Source: Azophilus sp965220425 (lineage in GTDB: Bacteria; Pseudomonadota; Gammaproteobacteria; Pseudomonadales; Azotimanducaceae). Taken from it: 64,000 nt of DNA. Under the pieces are notes generated by a model. It searched no databases. It was not told the DNA's origin and saw nothing but the letters and a program-made list of their open reading frames with translations. Position numbers and translations under genes: made by a program. The number at the start of each line of letters is the position of its first letter. The first letter of the stretch is position 1. Below, piece by piece: positions 1 through 8,070 of the stretch. The stretch lies in the NCBI GenBank assembly GCA_965220425.1, contig OZ244830.1, positions 1,116,001-1,180,000 on the forward strand. Reading direction: 5' to 3'.

Positions 1-33
1 CTCACGGAGCTGGCCCCGCACCTGGCGGTCTGA
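1..33 (+). CDS. 3' end of upstream gene, possibly RNA pyrophosphohydrolase RppH (partial)
   Basis: Only the last ten codons (LTELAPHLAV, then TGA at 31-33) are inside the window. In many gammaproteobacteria rppH (nudH) lies directly upstream of ptsP, and related RppH proteins end in a similar ELAP stretch, so this is the likeliest identity, but ten residues cannot prove it. The stop is 7 bases before the ptsP start, so the two genes are probably cotranscribed. Confidence 0.4.
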   Translation, partial: LTELAPHLAV

Positions 34-40
34 GTTTCCG

Positions 41-2338
41 GTGTTAAACCAGCTTCAACACATCGTTCAGGAAGTCGCCGGCGCGCCGTCGTTGCACGAT
101 GCCTTGAGCGTCATCGTCCGCGAGGTCTGCAATGTCCTGTCCATCGAGGTCTGTTCCGTCTACCTGAAGACGCCGGACGGGCAGAAGTACGTGTTCGCCG
201 CCAACGAAGGCCTGAACCCGGACTCGGTCGGGACATCGACCATCGATCTGGGGGAGGGCCTGGTCGGCCTGGTCGGTGCGCGGGCGGAGCCGATCAACCT
301 GTCTTCGGCAAGCGACCATCCCAGCTTCCACCCCATGCCGGAGCTGGGGGAAGAGCCGTTCAACTCGTTTCTCGGCGTACCGATCGTCCACCACCGCGGC
401 ACGCTCGGCGTGCTCGTCGCCCAGCAGCGCGAGCCGCGGCGCTTCGATGCGGACGAAGAGGCGTTCCTGGTGACCCTGGCGGCGCAGCTTGCCACCGCCA
501 TCGCTCACGCCGAAGTAGCGGGCGGCATCGAATCGTTGCTCGATTCCGACCATGCGGTCAGGGATTTCAGAATCAGCGGCCTGGCCGGCTCGCCGGGCAT
601 TGCCCTTGGCGCCGCCACGGTCATGCAGCCGGTGACCAGCCTCGACGATGTGCCCGATCGGGAAGCTGCCGATATGACCGTCGAGCTGCTGCTTTTCGAC
701 CAGGCGGTGGGCACGGTGCGCGGCGATATCCGGCGCATCAGCGAGCAGTTCGCCCAGAGCCTGTCCCGGGAGGAACTGGCGCTTTTCGATGCTTATCTGC
801 ATATGCTCGACGACGAAGCCCTGACCGGCGATGTCCAGGATCGCATCCGCCGCGGCGAGTGGGCCCAGGGCGCACTGAAGAACGTGATCCGCGAGCACAT
901 GCGCAGCTTCGAGCAGATGGAAGACTCCTATCTCAAGGAGCGGGCGACGGATGTCGAAGACCTTGGGCTGCGTGTGCTGGCCTACCTGCAGGATATCGGC
1001 GCCCGCGAGCGGGATTTCCCCGAAGAGACGATACTGGTCGGCGAGCAGATCACGCCCAGCATGCTGACCAACGTGCCGTCCGGCCGGCTGAAGGGCATCG
1101 TATCCGTGCGGGGCTCGGTCAATTCCCATGTCGCGATACTGGCTCGCGCGCTCGGTATACCGGCGGTGATGGGTGCGGTGGATCTACCGATTTTCCAGGT
1201 GGACGGCCAATCGCTGATCGTGGACGGGTTCTATGGAGAGGTGTATGCGAACCCGTCGCAGGCGCTGACCGAAGCCTATCGTGAACTTATGGAAGAAGAG
1301 CGCGAGTTCGCCGAAGAACTCGACGAGTTAAGAGAACTTCCATGCACTACCCTGGACGGTTGGCGAATCCTCCTGTGGGTGAACATCGGCTTGACCGGCG
1401 ACATTTCCCGGTCGCTCGACCGGGGTGCGGAAGGGATCGGCCTGTTTCGCACGGAAGTCCCGTTCCTCACCCAGGACCGCTTCCCCACCGAGGATGAGCA
1501 GCGCAAGCTCTACCGCGAGCACATGGAGGCGTTCGAGCCCCGGCCGGTGACCATGCGCACCCTCGATGTCGGCGGCGACAAGGCGCTTCCCTATTTTCCC
1601 ATTGCCGAAGACAACCCCTTTCTCGGCTGGCGCGGCATTCGCGTCACGCTGGACCATCCGGAGATCTTCCTGGTGCAGGCCAGGGCGATGCTCAAGGCCA
1701 ACGCCGGACTGAACGGGGTTTTGCGCATCATGCTGCCCATGGTGTCGAACATGTTCGAGGTGGAAGAGGCCAGGAAGCTGGTCGACCAGGCGCACCGGGA
1801 AGTGGTCGAGGAAGGATTCAGCGTCAAGCCGCCCCTGTTCGGCGTGATGGTGGAAGTGCCCTCGGCGGTCTATCAGGCGCGGGCGCTGGCGAAGCGGGTG
1901 GACTTCCTGGCCGTGGGTTCCAACGACCTCACGCAGTACATGCTCGCTGTCGATCGCAACAATCCCCGTGTGGCCGAGCTGTACAAGGACGTTCACCCGG
2001 CCGTGCTGCGCGCGCTTCGGGAAGTGGCAAGGCATGCCCGGGCCGAAAGAAAGGGCCTGGGCATCTGCGGCGAACTGGCGGGTACGCCCGTGGGCGCCGT
2101 ACTGCTGATGGGTATGGGTTACCAGGTGCTGTCCATGAACGCCACGAACCTGCCCAAGGTGAAGTGGGTGCTGCGCAACATCAAGCGCACCGATGCCCGG
2201 CGCATGCTCTCCCGGGTGCTGAGGATGGAAACCGCCCAGGCGATTCAGCAGTACATGGAAGGCCAGCTCATCAAGGCGGGGCTTGGCCGCGTTGTCCCCA
2301 GCCACCACGACCGGGTCCAGGCCGGGCGGTCGCATTAG
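41..2338 (+). CDS. ptsP: Phosphoenolpyruvate-protein phosphotransferase PtsP (EI-Ntr)
   Basis: First enzyme of the nitrogen-related PTS: it autophosphorylates from PEP and passes the phosphate to NPr, a cytoplasmic regulatory relay. The 765-residue length fits the family (about 750). An N-terminal GAF domain covers roughly residues 10-160. The EI swivelling domain carries the phosphorylated histidine at residue 363 (NSHVAILARALGIPAVMG), and the PEP-binding TIM barrel has EGIGLFRTE, VDFLAVGSNDLTQY and the GLGICGELAG loop with the acid/base Cys. The GTG at 41 gives the typical MLNQLQHIVQEV opening and lies 7 bases after the preceding stop. The stop codon is the first three bases of a 27-bp inverted repeat, so a mobile palindrome abuts the gene. 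No defect seen. Confidence 0.96.
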   Translation: MLNQLQHIVQEVAGAPSLHDALSVIVREVCNVLSIEVCSVYLKTPDGQKYVFAANEGLNPDSVGTSTIDLGEGLVGLVGARAEPINLSSASDHPSFHPMPELGEEPFNSFLGVPIVHHRGTLGVLVAQQREPRRFDADEEAFLVTLAAQLATAIAHAEVAGGIESLLDSDHAVRDFRISGLAGSPGIALGAATVMQPVTSLDDVPDREAADMTVELLLFDQAVGTVRGDIRRISEQFAQSLSREELALFDAYLHMLDDEALTGDVQDRIRRGEWAQGALKNVIREHMRSFEQMEDSYLKERATDVEDLGLRVLAYLQDIGARERDFPEETILVGEQITPSMLTNVPSGRLKGIVSVRGSVNSHVAILARALGIPAVMGAVDLPIFQVDGQSLIVDGFYGEVYANPSQALTEAYRELMEEEREFAEELDELRELPCTTLDGWRILLWVNIGLTGDISRSLDRGAEGIGLFRTEVPFLTQDRFPTEDEQRKLYREHMEAFEPRPVTMRTLDVGGDKALPYFPIAEDNPFLGWRGIRVTLDHPEIFLVQARAMLKANAGLNGVLRIMLPMVSNMFEVEEARKLVDQAHREVVEEGFSVKPPLFGVMVEVPSAVYQARALAKRVDFLAVGSNDLTQYMLAVDRNNPRVAELYKDVHPAVLRALREVARHARAERKGLGICGELAGTPVGAVLLMGMGYQVLSMNATNLPKVKWVLRNIKRTDARRMLSRVLRMETAQAIQQYMEGQLIKAGLGRVVPSHHDRVQAGRSH

Positions 2339-2498
2339 TGCTCCGTCAAGCCAAAATCTACGGGTATTCGCGGGTCTTTTTGGCCCCTGACTGCGTTGCT
2401 CCTCCTTGCATGGGGCCTGCCATGCGGCGTCGTCGCGCCTTGCCAGGAACCAAAAATCCCATGCGCCTACTCGTAGATTTTGGCTTGACGGAGCACTA
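2336..2498. repeat. MITE-like palindromic element with 27-bp perfect terminal inverted repeats
   Basis: Bases 2336-2362 (starting TAGTGCTCCGTCAAGCC) and 2472-2498 are exact reverse complements over 27 bp. The roughly 109-bp interior is also imperfectly self-complementary, so the whole 163 bp could fold as one long hairpin. No transposase is encoded. This is the form of a MITE or REP-like element; the left arm supplies the ptsP stop codon. It may also act as a terminator. The family is not recognised and no other copy was seen in the window. Confidence 0.75.
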
Positions 2499-2650
2499 GC
2501 TGAAAACGAACAACATTCCGAAACTCGACAAGCCGCTTCGTGCAATATGCGGGCCGGCGGGTTCGAACGGTTTTCGTCAGTAGCGGCCCGCCGCGAGCCC
2601 GGCGGCTACCGCGAGACCGGCGGGCTGCTGCAAAAACGGCGGAGTGCCGG

Positions 2651-3469
2651 TCAGGATAGCGGGATTCTGTAGTTGACCCGCTCCAGGGCGCTGCCGCCGG
2701 GCGCATAGCCCTGTTCCGACAGGACGATCTCGTCCACTCCGCGGATGACAGCCGTGCTGGCCCTGGTGCCATAGTCCCGGCCGGCGATGAAACAGGGTGC
2801 GATGCGCCGCTCCCAGTCCAGCGGCCGCCCACGGTGGGGCAGCCGCTCATCGGGCGGTACGGTGTCGTCGCGCAGGGACGCGATCAGTGCATCCGCCGTG
2901 GGACCGTCCTCGACCGCGCGTTGCAGCCGATCGATACCGTCCACGACTTTCGGCCAGGTCACGCCCGATTCGGCGTTGGTCAAGCCGTGGTAGCCGGGCT
3001 CGAGTGCCTGGGTAACGCCCCGGTTGGAGGTACAGATCAGGTCCTCGCCGTCCCACAGCAGCAGGTTGAAGCCCTGATAGTCCTGCCCGCGCAGGCATCG
3101 GGCGTATTGTGCGGCGGTGGCGGCGCCGCGCAGGAAATCGCCGGCCAATGCGCCCCGGGACCGTGCCGCTTCCGGCCCGCCCCGGCCAATGGGGTTCCTG
3201 GGTGGCGGAACGGCCGTACCGCTCCGTACCGATTGAGGCGTGTCCTCGAGTCCCCTCACCGCGAAGTTGGTGACCGCCGCGAAACGTCCCTGCCTGTCGA
3301 TGCCGAGCCAGGTCCCGCCGGCGACGGTGTCCCGGCCGGCGAGCAGATTCGGGACATCGGGCCAGAAATGTGCGGATTGCGCCGGCCGGTCGTAGAATTC
3401 ATCCCGGTTGGCCGCGACGATCAGCGGGGCATCGGACCGAATCCGGTAAGCTAGCAGAATGAGGCACAT
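2651..3469 (-). CDS. NRDE (TANGO2-like) family protein
   Basis: A 272-residue protein of the NRDE/TANGO2 family, named for the Asn-Arg-Asp-Glu motif seen here as AANRDEFYDRP near residue 30. The start MCLILLAYR is the family's usual N-terminus and decides the ATG at 3469 over an upstream in-frame extension. Other family features are GTWLGIDRQGRFAAVTNF and YQGFNLLLWDG. An N-terminal nucleophile (Ntn) hydrolase-like fold with Cys2 exposed after Met removal is suggested for the family; the bacterial role is poorly defined. It is transcribed away from lgt, with about 200 bp of shared upstream sequence. Looks intact. Confidence 0.88.
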   Translation of the reverse strand: MCLILLAYRIRSDAPLIVAANRDEFYDRPAQSAHFWPDVPNLLAGRDTVAGGTWLGIDRQGRFAAVTNFAVRGLEDTPQSVRSGTAVPPPRNPIGRGGPEAARSRGALAGDFLRGAATAAQYARCLRGQDYQGFNLLLWDGEDLICTSNRGVTQALEPGYHGLTNAESGVTWPKVVDGIDRLQRAVEDGPTADALIASLRDDTVPPDERLPHRGRPLDWERRIAPCFIAGRDYGTRASTAVIRGVDEIVLSEQGYAPGGSALERVNYRIPLS

Positions 3470-3669
3470 GAGGAGGCGAGGGAGCGATGAAGACGGCGGT
3501 GCGGCAGTATAGTGGGTTGTTTCCGGGTTGTCCCTCGAAGCGGTCCACGCCGTCGCGGCGTTCTCCGGCCACCGAAAGATGCGCATTCGGCATGCCGGTC
3601 GCGTGGACGCGGGCGTTGGTCCGTTCCAACGCCTGGCGGCGCGGTCCGCGTATTGGCCGGAGTTGACCC

Positions 3670-4530
3670 GTGCACTATCCATCCATCGATCCCGTGATCG
3701 TCGCGATCGGACCCCTCGCCGTCAGGTGGTACGGCCTGGCGTACCTGGGGGCGTTCGTCCTCTGCTGGTGGCTGGGCAACCTGCAGAGCCGGCGGGCGTA
3801 CCCGGGCTGGACCCGTCCGCAGGTGGCGGACCTGGTGTTTTACGGTGCAGTGGGGGCGGTGATCGGCGGCCGTATCGGGTACGTGGTGTTCTATGCGTTC
3901 GAGCCCTTTCTGCGCGATCCGCTGGTCCTGCTGAGGATCTGGGACGGCGGTATGTCGTTTCACGGGGGCCTGCTCGGGGTGGTGGCCGCCATGGCGTGGT
4001 TCGGGCGCCGTGTGAACCGGGGTTTCTGGCAGGTGGCGGATTTCGTGGCGCCGCTGGCGCCCATTGGGCTGGGTCTCGGGCGCCTGGGCAATTTCGCCAA
4101 CACCGAATTGCCGGGCCGTGTGACGGAGGCGCCCTGGGGCCTGGTCTATCCCTGCAATGCGGATGCCGTGCGCAGCATCAATGTGCTCTGTTCCGGCCAA
4201 TGGGAATCCTTTGCCCGGCACCCTTCGCCGCTGTATCAGGCATTGGCGGAGGGTGTCGTGCTCTTCATGCTCGTCTGGTGGGTTGCCGCCCGGCCGAGGC
4301 CAGCGGGCCTGGTCTCGGGTACCTTCCTCTGTGGTTACGGCGTACTGCGATTCATCACCGAGTGGTTCCGGGAACCCGACCGGCATATCGGTTTTCTGGC
4401 CTTCGACTGGCTGACCATGGGCCAGTTGCTGTCGCTCCCGATGGCGATCGTTGGTATGCTGACGATCCTGTGGGCATTGCGCCGCTCCCCCGCCGATCGA
4501 TCGGGCCGCGAATCCGCTAAAGGGGCATGA
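3670..4530 (+). CDS. lgt: Prolipoprotein diacylglyceryl transferase Lgt
   Basis: Inner-membrane enzyme that moves diacylglyceryl from phosphatidylglycerol onto the lipobox Cys of prolipoproteins, the first step of lipoprotein maturation. The 286-residue protein has about seven hydrophobic segments, the GGMSFHGGLLG motif (His98) and the Lgt signature GRLGNFANTELPG starting with Arg138. The GTG at 3670 gives MHYPSIDPVIVAIGPLAVRW, the usual opening. Its TGA overlaps the thyA ATG in an ATGA arrangement, so the genes are translationally coupled, as in many gammaproteobacteria. Confidence 0.97.
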   Translation: MHYPSIDPVIVAIGPLAVRWYGLAYLGAFVLCWWLGNLQSRRAYPGWTRPQVADLVFYGAVGAVIGGRIGYVVFYAFEPFLRDPLVLLRIWDGGMSFHGGLLGVVAAMAWFGRRVNRGFWQVADFVAPLAPIGLGLGRLGNFANTELPGRVTEAPWGLVYPCNADAVRSINVLCSGQWESFARHPSPLYQALAEGVVLFMLVWWVAARPRPAGLVSGTFLCGYGVLRFITEWFREPDRHIGFLAFDWLTMGQLLSLPMAIVGMLTILWALRRSPADRSGRESAKGA

Positions 4531-5321
4531 AACAGTACCTGGACCTGTTGCGTCATGTCAGAGACGAGGGCGTTCACCGCGGCGACCGGACCGGTACCGG
4601 TACCCGCAGCGTCTTCGGCCATCAGATGCGTTTCGACCTGGCCGCGGGCTTCCCGCTGGTCACCACCAAGAAGGTGGTATTTCGCCTGATCGCACACGAG
4701 TTGCTCTGGTTCCTCTCCGGCAGTACCAATATCCGATACCTGCTGGACAACAACGTGCACATCTGGGACGAGTGGGCGGACGAGAATGGCGAACTCGGTC
4801 CGGTATACGGCTCTCAATGGCGGTCCTGGCCGGCGCCGGACGGCAGCACCGTCGATCAGATCGGCCAGGTTCTGAGCAGCATCGGCGAAGACCCGAACTC
4901 GCGCCGGCACATCGTCAGCGCCTGGAATGCGGCGCTGGTGGACAGCATGGCGCTGCCGCCCTGTCACACGCTGTTCCAGTTCTATGTGGCCGACGGAAAA
5001 CTGTCCTGCCAGCTCTATCAGCGCAGTGCCGACCTCTTTCTGGGCGTGCCGTTCAACATCGCCTCGTACTCGCTTCTGACGATGATGATCGCCCGGGTGA
5101 CCGGATTGCAGCCGGGCGAGTTCGTGCACACCCTGGGCGATGCGCATCTCTACGACAATCACCTGGAGCAGGCCGATATGCAACTCTCCAGGGCGCCCCT
5201 GCCGCTACCGGCGGTGCGGTTGAATCCCGGCGTCAGGGATCTGTTCGAATTCGGTATCGACGATTTCGAGTTGCGCAACTACCGGTACCACGACGCCATC
5301 AAGGCGCCGATCGCGGTCTGA
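4527..5321 (+). CDS. thyA: Thymidylate synthase ThyA
   Basis: Converts dUMP to dTMP using 5,10-methylene-tetrahydrofolate. At 264 residues it is exactly the E. coli length. The catalytic Cys is residue 146 (LPPCHTLFQFY), followed by SCQLYQRSADLFLGVPFNIASY; the N-terminal RTGTGTRSVFGHQMRFDL phosphate-binding loop and C-terminal APIAV are present. The ATG overlaps the lgt stop by four bases. It converges on aceK across a short gap with a small GC-rich hairpin. Confidence 0.98.
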   Translation: MKQYLDLLRHVRDEGVHRGDRTGTGTRSVFGHQMRFDLAAGFPLVTTKKVVFRLIAHELLWFLSGSTNIRYLLDNNVHIWDEWADENGELGPVYGSQWRSWPAPDGSTVDQIGQVLSSIGEDPNSRRHIVSAWNAALVDSMALPPCHTLFQFYVADGKLSCQLYQRSADLFLGVPFNIASYSLLTMMIARVTGLQPGEFVHTLGDAHLYDNHLEQADMQLSRAPLPLPAVRLNPGVRDLFEFGIDDFELRNYRYHDAIKAPIAV

Positions 5322-5376
5322 GCTGCCCCCGCTGTAGCGCAAGGATTGGATTGCGTTCACAGGCGTTCCAATGCGG

Positions 5377-5399
5377 CCGAGCGCCGTAAGCCCGCTCGG
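5377..5399. terminator. Possible hairpin between convergent thyA and aceK
   Basis: CCGAGCG at 5377-5383 pairs with CGCTCGG at 5393-5399 around a 9-base loop. It lies between two convergent genes, where a bidirectional terminator would be expected, but there is no T-run on either side. Confidence 0.3.
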
Positions 5400-5422
5400 A
5401 AGCCTGCCACGACCGGGCCGGC

Positions 5423-7174
5423 TCACTCGCGAGCGGGGCGATCGACGGCGGCGCGCGCCGCATTGCGAACCGAGAATCGCTTCTTGCGCCGATAGGGGAA
5501 TACATCGATGACCTGGCCTTCGCGAATGGCGCGTTGCAGTTCGCGCCAGTAATGGGGATCGAACAGGTCGCCGTGCATCCGGGCGAATAGTCGCTTGGTC
5601 TCGGCCCGACCGAACAGGAAGCGGCGGAATTCCTCGGGAAAGACATCGTTCGGCGCCACCGAATACCAGGGATCGGCAGACATCTCGTCCTGCATGTTGC
5701 TGGCCTCTGGAATGGCCCGGAAGTTGATGTCGGTGAGGGTGCAGATTTCGTCGTAGTCGTAGAATACGACCCGCCCGTGGCGGGTGACGCCGAAATTCTT
5801 CAGCAGCATGTCACCGGGGAAGATGTTGGCCGCGGCGAGTTGTTTGATCGCGTTGCCGTATTCGTCCAGCGCATCGATCAGGGCTTCGCCCCGTGCGTTT
5901 TCGATATAGAGGTTCAGGGGCGTCATGGAACGCTCGGTATAGAGATGACCGATGCGTACCACGTCGCCGTCGACGGCGATGGATGCGCCGGCCACCGACC
6001 GCAGTTCGTCGAGCAGTTCGGGGGCGATACGCGCAAGGGGCAGGGCGAGGTTCTCGAATTCCTGCGTATCGGCCATGCGGCCCACCCGGTCATGGCTCTT
6101 GACCATGTAGTACCGGTTTCGGACATCGTTTGCCGTGACGTACTTCTGTGGCGAGAACTTGTCCTTGATGACCTTGAACGCCGTCTGGTAGGACGGCAGC
6201 GTGAAGACCGTCATCACCGTTCCCTTGATTCCGGGTGCGATCACGAAGCGGTCGCTGGAGTTGTCGAGATGCTTGAGGAAACCGCGGTAGAACTCGGTCT
6301 TGCCGTGCCGGTGCTCGCCGATGGAGGCGTAGATTTCGGAACGCTTCTTGTTGGGCAGCAGGCCGTGCAGAAACTCGACGAGCCCGAAGGGATAGGTTGC
6401 CCGAACCATGAAATAGGCGCGCGTGAAGCTGAACACGATGGACAGTTCGTCCTCATCGCAGATCAGCGTATCGACGTAGACCCGCCCCGCCCCGTCCAGG
6501 GACAACGGCAGCGCGAAGGGCCGGCTTCTCTCGCCGTACCGCAAACGGCCCACGATGTAGGCGCCCTTGTTGCGGAAAAAGAGCGAGTTGACCACGTCAA
6601 TGCCCAGATCTTCGGTTCCGTTGACATCCAGTCCCGCCTCGCCGAGTGAGCGGAGGATGCTCGCGACGTCGCGGTAGAGATCCTGCCAGGGAACATCGCC
6701 GGCCCGTTCGACGAGCATCTGCCGAACCGTGGAAGCCGCCCCGCGGGCGGCCGTGTAGGTCGTGTACACCGGGTCGATGGAAGGGGGCGGCGCCTGCTCG
6801 AACGACGAGAAGACGAACATGTGCTCGTCGATGGGGTTGGCGTCGCCGACGGCGCGCCGGTAGGTGGAGTTGTAAACGGTCTCGGCAAGCTCGCCGTCCG
6901 GCCGGGTGGCGATCAGCATGCTGTAGCGCGCTTTTACTGCCGGCCAGAATCCGGGCTCAGGCTCCGGTGTATCGGCCCGGTGGCCGCCGATCCTGTCGAG
7001 AATTGCCTCGATGTGCCGGTTGTAGAGGTTCAGGCGGCTCGCGCTCGCCTCCTGAATGCCCGGCCAGTCCGCCGACAGGAAACGCCGCTCTGCCGCCGCG
7101 GTAATGGCTTCGAATTCGCGGCGGTAGGCGCGGAAGCGGTCGAAGATCGTTCGTGCGGCGCGTTGTGCATCCAT
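5423..7174 (-). CDS. aceK: Isocitrate dehydrogenase kinase/phosphatase AceK
   Basis: Bifunctional enzyme that phosphorylates and inactivates isocitrate dehydrogenase, or reverses this, to switch carbon between the TCA cycle and the glyoxylate shunt. The 583-residue protein matches family length. Visible hallmarks are the ATP-binding stretch PGIKGTVMTVFTLPSYQTAF with FKVIKDKF, and the kinase core KNFGVTRHGRVVFYDYDEI with DINFR. Starting at ATG 7174 (MDAQRAARTIFDRF) gives the usual N-terminal helix. The gene stands alone here, without aceA or aceB beside it; glyoxylate-shunt genes must lie elsewhere if present. Looks intact. Confidence 0.96.
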   Translation of the reverse strand: MDAQRAARTIFDRFRAYRREFEAITAAAERRFLSADWPGIQEASASRLNLYNRHIEAILDRIGGHRADTPEPEPGFWPAVKARYSMLIATRPDGELAETVYNSTYRRAVGDANPIDEHMFVFSSFEQAPPPSIDPVYTTYTAARGAASTVRQMLVERAGDVPWQDLYRDVASILRSLGEAGLDVNGTEDLGIDVVNSLFFRNKGAYIVGRLRYGERSRPFALPLSLDGAGRVYVDTLICDEDELSIVFSFTRAYFMVRATYPFGLVEFLHGLLPNKKRSEIYASIGEHRHGKTEFYRGFLKHLDNSSDRFVIAPGIKGTVMTVFTLPSYQTAFKVIKDKFSPQKYVTANDVRNRYYMVKSHDRVGRMADTQEFENLALPLARIAPELLDELRSVAGASIAVDGDVVRIGHLYTERSMTPLNLYIENARGEALIDALDEYGNAIKQLAAANIFPGDMLLKNFGVTRHGRVVFYDYDEICTLTDINFRAIPEASNMQDEMSADPWYSVAPNDVFPEEFRRFLFGRAETKRLFARMHGDLFDPHYWRELQRAIREGQVIDVFPYRRKKRFSVRNAARAAVDRPARE

Positions 7175-7290
7175 GCCGTTGCTGGGGCTGAAGCGGCCTC
7201 AGCCACCGGTACCCGGAACCGCGAAGATATAGGCTCTGGACCGAAGCCGCCAGCGCGGGCGCCTGAGGGGCACACGGGTGGGCGGGGGAC

Positions 7291-7560
7291 TCAGTAATGG
7301 CTTCTCAGCACGTAGCCCTTTTCGATCATGCAGTTGCGGTAGGCTTCGAACGAGGGGGACTCGAAGGGCATGGGCGTGGTCTCGTCGATGCCGAATTGTT
7401 CATGACAGGTGCCGTTGTCGATCCTGTACTCTCGCTCGGTCTTGGCCTTTTCGGCCTGCCAAAAGTGGGTGGGATGCTCTTGAGGACGGACCGCACAAGC
7501 GGAGAAAAGAACGGAAAAAGGGATTGGAAACAAAAGATAACGGAGCTTTCGGTTGTTCAT
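7291..7560 (-). CDS. Small predicted lipoprotein
   Basis: An 89-residue protein starting at ATG 7560 with a well-placed GGAGG five bases upstream. The N-terminus has basic residues, a hydrophobic core and an FSAC lipobox (Cys near residue 22), so export and lipidation are likely. The mature part contains a Cys pair (GTCHEQFG and RNCMIEKGY), a pattern seen in small proteobacterial envelope lipoproteins where the two Cys may form a disulfide. No function is recognised. It stands between aceK and the divergent beta-helix lipoprotein. Confidence 0.7.
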   Translation of the reverse strand: MNNRKLRYLLFPIPFSVLFSACAVRPQEHPTHFWQAEKAKTEREYRIDNGTCHEQFGIDETTPMPFESPSFEAYRNCMIEKGYVLRSHY

Positions 7561-8070
7561 TTCAGCCTCCATTTGCCTGCCGATGGTAAGCGTTCGGTCG
7601 GCCCGTGATATTTGTCGCCCAAGCAGGTAAGTCGGCTTCCGAGCTCCAGAGTTTCCGTGGCACGGCGCGGGATCGCCTGGTGCGTGCGCTCGTTGCATCA
7701 CGGCACGACCGAACGCTTGCTGCCGATGCCTGGCTTGAATAGGCATTTAATTCCTACGGAATAATGTACCTATACATGCTGGCGCATGCAAGCGGCCGTT
7801 CGAACTTTGTTTCAATCGCTCCCCTGTGAGTAGAGGCTGCCGCCGGCTCTGCACGCTATCGCGTTCGGAGCCTGTCCGGTCGTCTTGTGAAGTGCCGGAA
7901 GAAGCCGGCAAGCGGGCTTGAAAACGCGCGTGGCGGGCGATTGGGATCTGTCTCGGACTAGTCATCAATCTGACACGGATTTGTCACACGGCACGACTAA
8001 CTTGCGTCCCCGAAACGCTCGCCGCGGGTCGTGGATCCGTGCTTTCGACCAACGATTTCCGGGAGACTTC
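7561..8070. other. 510-bp divergent intergenic region
   Basis: No credible gene. It holds the promoter side of the small lipoprotein (left) and, on the right, a Pho-box-like array at 7959-7987 ahead of the beta-helix lipoprotein gene. Inverted and GC-rich patches around 7650-7730 were seen but not assigned. Confidence 0.5.
7959..8003 (+). promoter_or_regulatory. Putative Pho box and promoter for the lipoprotein-TonB receptor unit
   Basis: Three 7-bp units resembling the PhoB half-site CTGTCAT repeat at exact 11-bp spacing: TAGTCAT (7959-7965), CTGACAC (7970-7976) and TTGTCAC (7981-7987), with AT-containing 4-bp spacers. A possible -10 (TAACTT, 7998-8003) lies about 10 bp after the last unit, the usual PhoB promoter geometry in which the last repeat replaces the -35. 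The next ATG is at 8071. This suggests induction under phosphate limitation; inference from motif only. Confidence 0.55.

Noticed and set aside
2555..2575. GGGTTCGAAC, resembling a tRNA T-loop
   Set aside because: No acceptor, D or anticodon stems can be drawn around it.
5379..5395. GAGCGCCGTAAGCCCGC also present near 37391-37407
   Set aside because: Two short copies in unrelated contexts; not enough to call a repeat family.
7747..7968. Minus-strand frame between the two lipoprotein genes
   Set aside because: No homology, no ribosome site, and it overlaps the probable Pho-box promoter.
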